DNA of 64,000 bases from Hydractinia symbiolongicarpus (Eukaryota; Cnidaria; Hydrozoa; Anthoathecata; Hydractiniidae). The position numbers were made by a program, and so were the translations under genes. This document shows positions 55,201-57,578 of the stretch, piece by piece. The stretch is from positions 21,516,001 to 21,580,000 of the forward strand of contig NC_079876.1 of assembly GCF_029227915.1 (NCBI RefSeq), written 5' to 3'. Below the pieces are notes generated by a model. That model was given only the letters and a program-made list of their open reading frames with translations. It ran no database searches and was not told the DNA's origin. Positions within the stretch are counted from its first letter, which is position 1. The number at the start of each line of letters is the position of its first letter.

Positions 55201-55418
55201 TTCGTGCAGGCTATGGAATTGTATAAATTTCTTTCCTGTATTAATTAACCCACTGTTTACTAGCATCGTTGATTTCATCCTCAATGTTTTTAGAGCTCAT
55301 ATCTGTACATGCGAGCAGCTTTTTTGCTAATGCAGCAGTTTGAATTAATGTATTCTGGTAACGACAAAAAGAGAAAGAAGGCTCAGCAAATGACGTCACA
55401 AATAGAGGTTATTTTGGA
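4656..55418 (+). CDS. TTC39: TTC39-family gene, partial, nine exons recovered
   Basis: Tetratricopeptide repeat protein 39 family (Iml2/TTC39 domain). Vertebrate TTC39A/B/C are cytoplasmic TPR proteins; TTC39B is linked to sterol-receptor turnover and TTC39C to cilia. Exons: 4656-4723, 4845-4909, 14346-14451, 17976-18041, 18236-18344, 18427-18494, 52148-52239, 54583-54652, 55294-55418 (769 nt, about 256 codons). All have AG acceptors. Donors are GT except GC after 18344, and every junction keeps frame. Family signatures are [68 protein letters not shown] and [11 protein letters not shown]. The LRSP-C-LL and ILGIGD blocks look more like TTC39A/B than C. About 20-25 codons (the G-FFLFF...R block) are missing between 18494 and 52148. 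The 5' and 3' ends were not found. A GPCR gene lies antisense inside its largest intron. Identity is from motif recognition; the paralogue is not resolved. Confidence 0.85.
4845..4909 (+). CDS. TTC39: TTC39 exon (FIKGG block)
   Basis: Acceptor CTATTTAG, donor GTAAGC. It translates as [21 protein letters not shown] plus two bases. This is the conserved '-FIKGG-KIR-SY--Y' helix pair that directly follows the previous block in TTC39. It exits in phase 2 and joins the 14346 exon across a 9.4 kb intron. Confidence 0.85.
4980..5190 (-). mobile_element. RTE LINE 3' fragment
   Basis: 4985-5030 resembles the 3' tail of the LINE at 25.2 kb (GCTAGCATGGGT...GGTAAATGACC). On the - strand 5187-5110 translates as [20 protein letters not shown], the RT-distal block also present in the 25.5-26.0 kb ORF. 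Internally deleted relic in the TTC39 intron. Confidence 0.45.
5790..6070 (+). mobile_element. RTE LINE 3' end with ATG/ATA tail
   Basis: The frame gives [20 protein letters not shown] and [19 protein letters not shown], the C-terminus of the same LINE family as 25.2-27.8 kb. It continues into a 3' UTR ending in a GATGATAATGATGA microsatellite, the usual RTE-type tail. 5'-truncated copy with a stop in the UTR-proximal part. Confidence 0.7.
6331..6545 (-). pseudogene. RTE LINE endonuclease fragment
   Basis: Reads [21 protein letters not shown], aligning with the [20 protein letters not shown] segment of the 26.2-27.8 kb LINE endonuclease. The catalytic-region GDFNGH has become DAAFIGH, and an RNKEEERL block follows. 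Short decayed copy. Confidence 0.6.
6655..7340 (+). pseudogene. second LINE type, endonuclease/RT relic
   Basis: The left part carries [19 protein letters not shown], the SDH motif that closes an APE-type LINE endonuclease. The sequence then jumps to an RT segment reading [18 protein letters not shown], where the YADD catalytic box has become YANG, and continues [21 protein letters not shown] frameshift at about 7100 moves it to VNIN-like [20 protein letters not shown]. The endonuclease start, most of the RT and the 3' end are missing. It resembles jockey/CR1/Rex-type LINEs rather than the RTE family of the other fragments. Confidence 0.6.
7500..7642 (+). repeat. GGCA/purine-rich imperfect minisatellite
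   Basis: Imperfect repeats of GGCACAGCAAGGAAGG and GGCAAGGCATGG, almost all purine on this strand and much more GC-rich than its surroundings. No ORF or known element recognised. Confidence 0.6.
8085..8132 (-). repeat. tRNA-like 5' half beside a TA microsatellite
   Basis: The - strand reads GCCCTGTTGGTCTAATGGTT ATGACACTCGGCTAG. It has an A-box-like TGGTCTAATGG and the same leader as the fuller tRNA-like unit at 19004-19070. The B box is absent. A (TA)n run (8119-8132) abuts it, as at 19 kb. Confidence 0.4.
8340..8830 (-). mobile_element. decayed copy of the Helitron-like interior
   Basis: The reverse complement carries blocks in the order of the long units at 57-63 kb: GTTGCAATAAGTTTTTTTGG, GTGTTACGCCTG and TATACTAAGCGCTTGGAC. 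Ends are not recognisable; the match is by eye. Confidence 0.35.
8985..10030 (+). repeat. TAGC-rich dispersed repeat, copy 1
   Basis: The shared order is AAAATGTAGATGTT, TTTCTGTTTCTGCAACTTGG, ACTGGTGCATGC, TGACCTACAACATGGCAATGT, a TAGCTAGC-rich core with 'TAGAATTATCTCACTCA' and 'AAAATCTGTCTGAAAGAA', GCTTTAGGTGTGAGTAAG, and 'CATCTTTAAAAAACAACAAAAACT'. The same order recurs at 22.3, 34.6 and 35.9 kb in the same orientation. No ORF longer than about 100 codons, no TIR seen. Confidence 0.6.
10440..10690 (-). pseudogene. RTE LINE endonuclease fragment with deletion
   Basis: Reads [20 protein letters not shown] and [13 protein letters not shown]. In the 26-27.8 kb copy VKFVEG and [24 protein letters not shown] are about 55 residues apart; here they are fused, so an internal deletion is present. 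An ATA/ATAATA run follows. Confidence 0.6.
10700..11805. other. no gene seen
   Basis: AT-rich intronic DNA with T-rich tracts and several TTTGTTTTG/CGAAAC-like stretches at 10820-11110. Short ORFs here show no motif. Confidence 0.5.
11814..12850 (-). pseudogene. CACTA/EnSpm tnp2-type transposase relic
   Basis: Two overlapping frames carry the tnp2 signature. 12457-12089 has [18 protein letters not shown], then [17 protein letters not shown] and a -LLVVGIIP- block. 12149-11814 continues with [14 protein letters not shown], then [14 protein letters not shown]. The frame changes at about 12100. Upstream, 12850-12460 adds [20 protein letters not shown] and HRMPD-like pieces interrupted by stops. 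This order matches tnp2 transposases (cut-and-paste, CACTA superfamily). No CACTA termini were found. Dead copy within the 4910-14345 TTC39 intron. Confidence 0.65.
12860..14085. other. no gene seen
   Basis: AT-rich intronic DNA. The two opposed frames of about 100 and 70 codons at 12912-13230 have no motif and are mutually antisense. Confidence 0.5.
14090..14285 (+). mobile_element. RTE LINE 3' fragment
   Basis: [20 protein letters not shown] then [10 protein letters not shown] match the LINE C-terminus ([20 protein letters not shown]). A decayed 3' UTR ends near GAAACTGATGAGAC. It sits only 60 bp upstream of the TTC39 exon at 14346. Confidence 0.6.
14346..14451 (+). CDS. TTC39: TTC39 exon ([14 protein letters not shown] block)
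   Basis: Acceptor TTTTGTTTTGTAG, donor GTAAGT. One base completes the split codon from 4909, then 35 codons run [16 protein letters not shown]... to [14 protein letters not shown]. The F-GGV-LG-G-FNL motif is diagnostic of TTC39. Ends in phase 0. Confidence 0.85.
14452..15714. other. TTC39 intron, no other gene seen
   Basis: AT-rich, with several TTAGCTAGC words and a short CAATCAATCAATC run at about 15110. No recognised element. Confidence 0.5.
15715..16149 (+). mobile_element. 5' part of a PIF/Harbinger-like element
   Basis: TTA (15712-15714) is followed by GGGCCTTTTTATATGAAAC. That is a Harbinger-style terminus and a TWA target. Behind it lie several GGGAAACTCG / CGAGATCCCGG words and an ORF (15979-16149). 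No matching far terminus or DDE gene was found. Confidence 0.4.
15979..16149 (+). CDS. Myb/SANT-like N-terminal ORF, truncated
   Basis: From ATG 15979: [19 protein letters not shown], then [21 protein letters not shown] basic lead and a W-T-x-x-x-[ILVM]-I-x-x-L-[IL] start look like helix 1 of the Myb/SANT-like DNA-binding proteins encoded by Harbinger elements. About 56 codons, then a stop; the domain needs about 80, so it is a first exon (a GT follows AAA near 16125) or a broken copy. An in-frame ATG 30 bases earlier is less likely. Function inferred from resemblance only. Confidence 0.4.
   Translation: MAASQEGPCPKKPKKSFHWTEKTHDAIINCLLECKSICEYNGNDFNADKVKQSKTS
16150..17975. other. TTC39 intron, no gene seen
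   Basis: AT-rich DNA with no recognisable coding block or element ends. The far end of the Harbinger-like unit was looked for here and not found. Confidence 0.5.
17976..18041 (+). CDS. TTC39: TTC39 exon ([18 protein letters not shown] block)
   Basis: Acceptor CTCATGTTTAG, donor GTAAAA. Exactly 22 codons, [20 protein letters not shown] plus NK, in phase 0 at both ends. This is the most conserved TTC39 segment (LP-RILRLLEFIGFSGN) and the anchor for the gene call. Confidence 0.92.
18236..18344 (+). CDS. TTC39: TTC39 exon with GC donor
   Basis: Acceptor AAATATTTTAG. Reads [19 protein letters not shown], then [17 protein letters not shown] and one base, matching the GL--L--G--G-RS-LC-LTLL-YH--IS-ILG block. 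The donor is TAG/GCAAGT, a GC-AG intron of 82 bp; phase 1 joins perfectly to 18427. Confidence 0.88.
18427..18494 (+). CDS. TTC39: TTC39 exon (ILGIGD...LEKFPK)
   Basis: Acceptor TGATGTAG, donor GTACTA. Two bases complete GGT (Gly), then [20 protein letters not shown] and PK, the segment before the G-FFLFF block in TTC39. Phase 0 exit into a 33.6 kb intron. Confidence 0.85.
19004..19070 (-). repeat. tRNA-like unit, probably a SINE head
   Basis: On the - strand the unit starts GCCCTGCTGGTCTAAGGC and ends GGTTCAAATCC-TGGACAGGGC. The acceptor ends pair (GCCCTG/CAGGGC), and it has an A box, a B box (GGTTCAAATCC) and a T arm. The anticodon arm (CTCAT GCAA ATGAG) is too short for a working tRNA. 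A (TA)n run follows, as at 8.1 kb. Confidence 0.45.
19519..21568. mobile_element. 2.05 kb TIR element with GCGTTATAACGC sites
   Basis: Left end GTGACATGGTTTGCGATTTT... and right end ...AACCATGTCAC are inverted repeats: 16 bp perfect, about 25 of 28 overall. ATTT flanks both sides (19515-19518, 21569-21572), a possible 4 bp target duplication. The first 200 bp and last 450 bp are crowded with GCGTTATAACGC and close variants (19553-19730; 21135-21535). No ORF of note, so a non-autonomous DNA transposon; superfamily not recognised. Confidence 0.65.
21590..22260 (-). mobile_element. decayed copy of the Helitron-like interior
   Basis: Shares with 8.34-8.83 kb the order GTACAGGTAAACAATGC, AATTAGCGCAACTT, TAGAAACGCAGGTA and AAAAACTTATTGCAAC, then AGCAGTATATGTTTATTTTG. 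The reverse complement matches the 58-63 kb units. It is separated from the 19.0 kb tRNA-like unit by the TIR element. Confidence 0.35.
22325..22990 (+). repeat. TAGC-rich dispersed repeat, copy 2
   Basis: Same block order as 8985-10030 (AAAATGTAGATGTT, ACTGGTGCATGC, CCTACAACATGGCAATGT, TAGAATTATCTCACTCA, GCTTTAGGTGTGAGTAAG). It includes a 22860-22928 segment duplicated at about 22273-22341. Confidence 0.6.
23072..23509 (-). CDS. hypothetical 145-codon ORF
   Basis: Not recognised. The N-terminal half ([20 protein letters not shown], then [20 protein letters not shown]) looks like real protein with balanced charge and aromatic content. The C-terminal 70 residues are Ser/Pro/Leu-rich and may simply read through a GC-richer repeat (a CATCTTGCCAAGGTCC duplication lies at 23210-23240). 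It could be an exon, an unknown transposon ORF or chance. Confidence 0.25.
   Translation of the reverse strand: MFENSDNVKKNCISKYEDCGRLLVPLLYENMVRTWSGFGHDDCSTVMSSLKLQRMWAAQNYHAKEFLFIEVILILLCIHVIYRYLVHICSDLGKMGPWQDGTVTAIFVLVSSPILPPSSPSFVLCGAQCRSSKLSSLSPLCGSEL
23520..24165. other. no gene seen; possible Gypsy 3' region
   Basis: Lies downstream of the Gypsy pol end on the - strand. It has an AGGTTCTCCTTCATTC tandem pair at about 23700. No LTR matching anything to the right of 34.3 kb was found. Confidence 0.4.
24169..24830 (-). pseudogene. Gypsy integrase C-terminal region
   Basis: [13 protein letters not shown] then [19 protein letters not shown] at 24829-24608 is the chromatin-side C-terminal domain of Gypsy integrases (R-YD-K-----GD-VL). 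It is followed by a very acidic tail (24438-24169, E/D/T-rich). A frame change is needed between 24608 and 24438. Confidence 0.65.
24840..25175 (-). pseudogene. Gypsy integrase catalytic core, 3' part
   Basis: The - strand frame shows HHDHG-EFNN, then [17 protein letters not shown] and an [15 protein letters not shown] block: the second Asp and Glu region of an rve integrase. The usual Q after HHD is H. Several frame breaks. The upstream half is displaced by the LINE and resumes at 27983. Confidence 0.7.
25310..26221 (-). pseudogene. LINE ORF2: RT catalytic box, PHD-like finger, tail
   Basis: 26221-26036 has [17 protein letters not shown] (intact YADD). 26032-25517 carries a C4HC3 PHD-like finger (CGVC, CQTC, HWVHKKC, CKRC) followed by FCYLGDLLG and [10 protein letters not shown]. 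25516-25310 ends [20 protein letters not shown]. Three frames are used, so frameshifts at about 26035 and 25517. The finger between RT and C-terminus is typical of this LINE clade in cnidarians (family knowledge). Confidence 0.7.
26257..27801 (-). pseudogene. LINE ORF2: APE endonuclease and start of RT
   Basis: 514 codons. The APE-type endonuclease spans residues about 50-300: [24 protein letters not shown] (catalytic Glu), [18 protein letters not shown] (Asp/Asn), [10 protein letters not shown] and SQHRLLV (terminal His). A basic linker with WKEWKSGG and a pre-RT segment ([18 protein letters not shown]) follow, then it stops after [14 protein letters not shown] motifs between there and VHQGS are deleted. 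It nicks target DNA to prime reverse transcription in intact relatives; this copy lacks RT motifs A and B. Confidence 0.8.
27983..28250 (-). pseudogene. Gypsy pre-RT linker fused to integrase start
   Basis: 28250-28190 reads [20 protein letters not shown], the stretch just before RT in many Gypsy elements. It is followed at once by [12 protein letters not shown] and [11 protein letters not shown], then [17 protein letters not shown] of the integrase core. The RT and RNase H between them are gone. The first catalytic Asp (SIDYLH in relatives) is altered to YINYLH, so the core is dead independently of the LINE. Confidence 0.65.
28257..28376. repeat. (TTTA)n-(ATTC)n-(ATTT)n compound microsatellite
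   Basis: About 44 bp of TTTA units, about 60 bp of ATTC units, then about 20 bp of TTTA units, in uninterrupted blocks. Confidence 0.95.
28604..29660 (-). pseudogene. Gypsy protease region and linker
   Basis: The frame 29660-29400 runs open and ends in a TAA directly before [20 protein letters not shown] is a retropepsin active-site loop. 29378-29109 continues through [11 protein letters not shown] (the GF/GR-N loop). 29146-28604 is the protease-RT spacer with [10 protein letters not shown] and GMVLGYVS-like LVGYVSVV. Breaks: one stop before DTGS and a frame change at about 29120. Confidence 0.65.
29666..29840 (-). repeat. BEL 3' LTR, internally deleted
   Basis: Same ends as the 33826-34275 LTR (TGTTCT-AAGGAACAAGACA ... 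ACAGTTCAAGTCA on +) but 175 bp instead of 450; the central 275 bp are missing between TTTTACTCAA and AGAAAAACTAAATAACTG. Confidence 0.9.
29880..30890 (-). pseudogene. BEL integrase remnants, core deleted
   Basis: 30875-30531 holds [19 protein letters not shown], the usual Pao sequence before integrase. 30464-30273 has the N-terminal zinc-binding stretch ([16 protein letters not shown]). The sequence then passes almost directly to the C-terminal domain at about 30200-29880 ([32 protein letters not shown]). The DDE catalytic core is missing and stops interrupt the rest. Confidence 0.65.
30948..31727 (-). pseudogene. BEL/Pao RT thumb and RNase H
   Basis: 260 open codons: [58 protein letters not shown] and [12 protein letters not shown]. 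These are the diagnostic blocks of the Pao peptidase/RNase H region, with catalytic Asp, Glu and Asp visible. The longest intact part of this element. Confidence 0.8.
31717..32507 (-). pseudogene. BEL reverse transcriptase, frameshifted
   Basis: 32507-32214 is the pre-RT and first finger. Later segments in other frames show [12 protein letters not shown] (motif A), VFGTNSSPF (motif B) and [10 protein letters not shown] (YMDD intact). Stops and frame changes occur at about 32210, 32100 and 31930. Confidence 0.7.
32446..33003 (-). pseudogene. BEL/Pao protease region
   Basis: Contains [20 protein letters not shown], aligning with the LLDDxS-TYIN-DVA-ELG block of Pao proteases. The first Asp of that block is Asn here, which may disable it if alignment is right. 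Overlaps the gag frame at 32870-33003, suggesting a frameshift boundary. Confidence 0.6.
32870..33792 (-). pseudogene. BEL gag with two zinc knuckles
   Basis: ATG at 33792, 34 bases inside the 5' LTR edge. An early frameshift moves to an E/Q-rich helical stretch (to about 33600). A small insertion with a hammerhead-like motif (about 33480-33590) follows, then an open frame with [11 protein letters not shown] and knuckles [13 protein letters not shown] and [14 protein letters not shown]. Gag packages element RNA in relatives; broken here. Confidence 0.7.
33495..33540 (+). ncRNA. hammerhead-ribozyme-like motif
   Basis: CTGATGA (33501-33507), one extra A, a 7 bp stem GACCTCC/GGAGGTC (509-515/521-527) with loop AATAC, then GAAA (528-531). 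This is the hammerhead core C-U-G-A-N-G-A / stem II / G-A-A, except for the unpaired A before stem II. Stems I and III and the cleavage site are not convincingly resolved. It sits in the insertion inside BEL gag, as expected for a Penelope-type or retrozyme tail. Confidence 0.4.
33826..34275 (-). repeat. BEL 5' LTR
   Basis: 450 bp, TG...CA on the - strand (TGACTTGAACTGTATATA ... TTCCTTCAGAACA). The next bases toward gag are ATTTGGTAGCAGAGG, a plausible primer-binding site. Contains a TATATAAA-like box near its start. Confidence 0.9.
34620..35330 (+). repeat. TAGC-rich dispersed repeat, copy 3
   Basis: Starts within the core (TAGCTAGCTATGTTCTTTTTTTGCTGAC) and runs through GCTTTAGGTGTGAG and CACGTGATATTAGTAAAAGTGACC. 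It contains a perfect 18 bp hairpin, GTTTGCTCTTTTTTATGC (34947-34964) with its complement at 34975-34992. Confidence 0.6.
35331..35925. other. no gene recognised
   Basis: An 84-codon + frame (35386-35640) has no motif I recognise. 35850-35905 holds AAATATAAATATATTT tandem units. Confidence 0.4.
35930..36920 (+). repeat. TAGC-rich dispersed repeat, copy 4
   Basis: Begins GAGAACCGCATG...AAACGAATGTAGACGTT, has CACTGGTGTATGCT, TATGCAGCTAGCTATGTTC, GCTTTAGGTGTAAGTAAGG, and ends past CACCATCTTTAAAAAACAACAAAAACTCC, matching copy 1 over its whole length with small indels. Confidence 0.6.
37371..37455 (+). repeat. tRNA-like SINE head
   Basis: GGTT...AACC ends and a clean T arm GTGGG-TTTGATC-TCCAC (B box GGTTTGATCTCC). 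The 5' half is loose and the unit is about 10 nt too long for a tRNA, so a SINE or tRNA relic is likelier than a gene. Confidence 0.35.
37454..37923. mobile_element. hAT-like MITE with TCCTTA repeats
   Basis: Ends CAGGGTGGCCACT and AGTGGTCACTCTG are inverted repeats (11 of 13), the hAT-type CAGGG terminus. The 470 bp interior holds many CTCCTTAATT/ATCCTTA words on one strand. An 8 bp target duplication is not clear. Confidence 0.45.
37924..44902. other. TTC39 intron, no firm gene
   Basis: About 7 kb of AT-rich DNA. Small items: a 22 bp palindrome CTAACATATTTAAATATGTTAG (39433-39454); MAAAIERF- from ATG 40135 ending at a GTGAGT donor (40161) with an acidic [13 protein letters not shown] stretch in another frame at 40192-40230; a 20 bp tandem pair ACGCATACAATGGAGTATAA at about 41125-41160; a 102-codon - frame (43372-43064) without motif; and a hairpin around 44185-44225. 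None amounts to a supported gene. Confidence 0.4.
44903..45137. repeat. perfect palindrome, 117 bp arms, 1 nt spacer
   Basis: 44903-45019 and 45021-45137 are exact reverse complements around G45020, compared base by base. The arms include AATGCTGGAAATGATGAACG and TTTTCGTCTGTCTACAACAG. A (TA)n run (45133-45160) begins at the right edge. It may be a fold-back copy of a retroelement end, or a sequencing/assembly fold-back artefact. Confidence 0.95.
45021..45065 (+). ncRNA. hammerhead-like motif in the palindrome
   Basis: CTGATGA (45032-45038), an extra A, stem GTCTG/CAGAC (45040-45044/45052-45056), loop TTGTAGA, GAAA (45057-45060). The mirror copy is on the - strand of the left arm. Same layout as 33501-33531 with a wholly different stem II that still pairs. 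Confidence 0.4.
45904..45909 (-). promoter_or_regulatory. candidate poly(A) signal of the GPCR gene
   Basis: AATAAA on the - strand, about 53 bp past the stop codon at 45962, followed by T-rich DNA. Position fits a short 3' UTR; such hexamers are common in AT-rich DNA. Confidence 0.35.
45962..49136 (-). CDS. metabotropic-glutamate-like class C GPCR
   Basis: Two exons, 49136-48704 and 48621-45962, join to 1030 codons. Start is the first ATG after an in-frame TGA at 49176-49178; a hydrophobic signal peptide follows ([19 protein letters not shown]). Residues about 30-500 form the Venus-flytrap ligand domain ([43 protein letters not shown]). About 509-563 is the nine-Cys NCD3G domain ([10 protein letters not shown]...). 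About 580-825 is the 7TM domain with [12 protein letters not shown], the TM3/ECL2 Cys pair and [12 protein letters not shown] 200-residue basic tail ends LIRPD. Most like mGluRs. The IGSD-W motif that helps hold the amino group of glutamate in mGluRs reads IGTEIS, and YSATS reads YRSTS, so the ligand may differ. Lies antisense inside the TTC39 intron. Confidence 0.9.
48622..48703 (-). other. 82 bp intron of the GPCR gene
   Basis: Donor GTTGTAG/GTAGGT, acceptor TTTTTTTTCTAG/GGGAAG, phase 1. Removing it restores AVVG-EDSSH, the conserved VVG-x-SS loop of class C receptors; reading through gives a stop after FLNQQK. Confidence 0.9.
49289..49296 (-). promoter_or_regulatory. candidate TATA box of the GPCR gene
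   Basis: TATATAAA on the - strand, about 155 bp upstream of the start codon. This would give a 5' UTR of roughly 120 nt. Support is position and sequence only. Confidence 0.3.
49300..52147. other. no gene seen
   Basis: AT-rich DNA between the GPCR promoter side and the next TTC39 exon. A TATAAATAG at about 50900 and a 93-codon - frame (51256-50975) are unsupported. Confidence 0.5.
52148..52239 (+). CDS. TTC39: TTC39 exon (CYWEMMWCH block)
   Basis: Acceptor AATTTTACTTAG, donor GTACAC. Reads [17 protein letters not shown] then [13 protein letters not shown] plus two bases, the W-Q-HH-CYWELMWCH block of TTC39. Phase 0 entry, phase 2 exit. Confidence 0.9.
53063..53170. repeat. 54 bp tandem duplication at the DDE stop
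   Basis: TTAAAGTTTTAGA-TTCATCTTCC... occurs at 53063 and again at 53117 with one mismatch. It duplicates the last codons and stop of the DDE frame. Confidence 0.9.
53132..53434 (-). pseudogene. pogo/Tigger-type DDE transposase C-terminus
   Basis: 100 codons beginning [20 protein letters not shown] with [12 protein letters not shown] and [10 protein letters not shown], the C-terminal pattern of DDE_1 (pogo/Tigger/Jerky-type) proteins. The catalytic domain and DNA-binding domains are absent; the frame runs into the oppositely coded HIRAN ORF at 53440. Near its end EEDISRFF (53215-53192) fits a PIP box with Q replaced by E, and an acidic tail follows. Drosophila pogo transposase is known to bind PCNA through such a box. 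Confidence 0.55.
53440..54042 (+). pseudogene. HIRAN-domain protein with C-terminal PIP box
   Basis: Successive frames give [20 protein letters not shown], then [20 protein letters not shown] and [19 protein letters not shown], then [18 protein letters not shown]. These are the HIRAN order (RGYH-Y---W-P, D-FA-KV--G--VGHLP, F---GG, GGLEIPC). After a stop near 53906 the last frame has QKDIRAFF (53932-53955), a canonical QxxIxxFF PIP box, and ends at TAA 54042. HIRAN domains bind 3' ssDNA ends (HLTF); PIP boxes bind PCNA. At least three frame breaks, so a relic unless micro-introns exist. Confidence 0.5.
54583..54652 (+). CDS. TTC39: TTC39 exon ([13 protein letters not shown] block)
   Basis: Acceptor TTCGTTTTTTAG, donor GTATGA. 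One base completes AGC, then [20 protein letters not shown] and WSK, matching the W--A--YADLL-KESKWSK block. Phase 0 exit. Confidence 0.9.
55058..55160 (+). mobile_element. decayed short Helitron-like unit
   Basis: TCTATATTATGGTACCCGTA, CCGTCTGTC, GCAAGTAGCGAGACGC-CGC, AAAAGGACGGGGC, then CGACTAC. This is the same order as the unit at 62812 joined to the 3' end of the short units, but without the hairpin. Confidence 0.4.
55294..55418 (+). CDS. TTC39: TTC39 exon ([11 protein letters not shown] block)
   Basis: Acceptor AATGTTTTTAG. 41 codons, [20 protein letters not shown] and a Lys-rich stretch to [11 protein letters not shown], fit the SKA-YLY-KAA-L block after KWSK. Donor chosen as GTACGT (55419); an earlier GTTATT at 55407 is a weaker alternative. 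Confidence 0.8.
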
Positions 55419-55424
55419 GTACGT

Positions 55425-56250
55425 ATCTCTTTCGTTTCTTATTGCTTAAAACGTACACAGTGTAGAAATTCCTGAAAAAAACACACTTAGTCTTGTAGTG
55501 TATGTAAATTTCCCGCTATTACTTGCGTGCTTGCTTTGAACTTTCAAAGAGTACGTACGTAAAAGGAGAGGCAAACAAAAAATTATTTTGTGGCAGCCAG
55601 AAAATAGATTTTAAAAGCATGAGAAAAAGAATTATAGATTTCTGAATTCTAAAATCAGGGGCGAATTAAGCTATGATTTGTCTCCGAAAAGATCAGGTGT
55701 ATCTCGGTGAACTTTTTTTTTTGAATTTTACGCCCGAAGTCTCAACAAAGCAGGATGACACCCGTGCGCACGCCTTGAGCGTTGGTTTTCGGAGTCCCCA
55801 CTCTCCGCGCCTGGTTATGATGGTCTTGTTTCTATCAGAAAATAAAAATCGCCGCTCTTTCGTCCTGTAAAGTATTTGATTTTCCCTGTCGGTGCCGGCT
55901 TCACTAATCACACCAGTTCTGCAGGTGTAAGTTGCCAATCTGCCTGGGCAAGAATTTCTTTGGTGTAGGCAACTGGTGTAAAATGCAAAATGTGCGGCAG
56001 AACGATCCAGGACTAACATGCAGGTGCGAATCGCGTAGACTTTAAAACAAAGCGACTTTTGTTGCCTCCATTAAAGAGAAGTGTAATCTTAGTGAAGTTT
56101 GTTAATCATTGTAGCAAACTGTTAAACGTGATTGGTATACGTTTGGTTACATTATTTTGAAATATTTTTTAATCATTTTTTATCGTAAGTCGGATTTTGT
56201 TGTTGGATGTTCCAAAGTGCATCTAGCTAGCTGTTGGTAGAACTAATATT
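55425..56250. other. no gene seen
   Basis: Downstream TTC39 exons were looked for and not found. A 108-codon - frame (56019-55693) has no motif. Confidence 0.45.
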
Positions 56251-56252
56251 AA

Positions 56253-56970
56253 CCCTTTTCGGTCCGGGGGGGGGGGGCGGATTCCGCCCCCCCCCCCCCT
56301 GACGGTTTTTTTTTTAATAACTCCTGATTGCTTTCTTATATGGCTATGATACTTACTGAGATTCAACATTTATCTATTAGACACCTGCATGCTAAATTTT
56401 TAGGTCCCATACCTTTCAGAGGCTTTGATAATGGCCATTACTCGAAACTACCCCTAAAATCTCTATAAAATCCTTATAATGGGGAAAATATAATAACTCC
56501 TGTTAGGATTATCCTTAGAACTTGAAACTTGCAACACAACTTTGTTTCATCAAGAAGACTCATTTTGAATAATTTTGACCCGTGACTTATTCGATTTCCC
56601 GATTTTGTCGGATTTTACCCGAAAATCCGTAAAAAACGGATTTTTAGGGAAATTTTTGGCAATTTTTTATTCGATCCATTTAAAAACCGGAAGATATGTT
56701 TAAAAAAATTTATTTAGCTTTCAGAAACTTCAAGCAGAATGTAAAAATTCGCTCTAGAACAAAAGTAATTATATTTTAAGCAGATAGTGGCATTTTTAAC
56801 AATTTTCAAGCTTCTGATGACGTCACAGAAAATGTGCTGGCGCAAGCAAAAATTTATTGCTGCCATTGTGTTCCTTTTATGACGTACTATAAGTGTGCCA
56901 AGTTTGATTCAATTTGAACAATCCTATGAAAAGTTATTGAGGGGGGGCGAAATCCATTTTTTCTTTCGAA
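56253..56970. mobile_element. repeat headed by a G12/C13 hairpin
   Basis: G12 (56266-56277) CGG ATT CCG C13 (56287-56299) is a perfect GC hairpin flanked by GGTCC/GACGG. About 640 bp of AT-rich DNA follows, and then at 56941 GGGGGGGCGAAATCC, a weak echo of the head. The layout suggests a small element with G-rich ends; no ORF. Confidence 0.45.
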
Positions 56971-57106
56971 TATTTCCTTGCTCTTCTGTATGTTTGTGTT
57001 ATGTTTACATAACTTCGGCACAATTGATAACGCGTTATAATTGGTTAATTTCAATAAAACACAACAGATTTATGCGATCATATATCATATATATGAAATT
57101 TGATTA

Positions 57107-57229
57107 TCTCTTTAATAATAGCCGTATTTTGTCTGTCTGTCCGCGAAAACCGCGTCCTGTTACAGAAACACGAAATGCGATATATAAAGGACGGGCGACC
57201 CCGTGGATTTTTCCACGGGTTAACGGCTA
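57107..57229 (+). mobile_element. Helitron-like unit 1 (short, 123 bp)
   Basis: 5' TCTCTTTAATAATAGCCGTA, 3' hairpin CCGTGGA/TCCACGG, then TTAACGGCTA. The final G of CTAG is missing and unit 2 starts at the next base. Confidence 0.6.
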
Positions 57230-57401
57230 TCTCTATAATAATAGCCGTCGTCTGTCTGTCCCTGCGCGGACCCCCGCTAAGTTAGAAAATGATGTTACGG
57301 AAACACGAATATCAAATGCGATATATTCTTATCCACTTTGTTGCCACGGGTAAATTCAAAGGACGGGCGAACCCGTGGATTTTTCCACGGGCAACGACTA
57401 G
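57230..57401 (+). mobile_element. Helitron-like unit 2 (short, 172 bp)
   Basis: 5' TCTCTATAATAATAGCCGTC. 3' hairpin CCCGTGGA-TTT-TCCACGGG, then CAACGA-CTAG. Joined directly to unit 3. Confidence 0.65.
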
Positions 57402-57578
57402 TCTCTATTATAATAGCCGTATTCCGTCTGTCTGTCTCTGCGCGGACCCCCCGCTGAGTTAGAAAATGATGTTACGGAAACACGAATATCAAATGCGATA
57501 TATTTTTATCCACTTTGTTGCGACGGGTAAATATAAAGGACGGGTGAACCCGTGGATTTTCCACGGGCTAACGACTAG
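57402..57578 (+). mobile_element. Helitron-like unit 3 (short, 177 bp)
   Basis: 5' TCTCTATTATAATAGCCGTA. Same 3' hairpin, end TAACGA-CTAG. Joined directly to unit 4. Confidence 0.65.
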
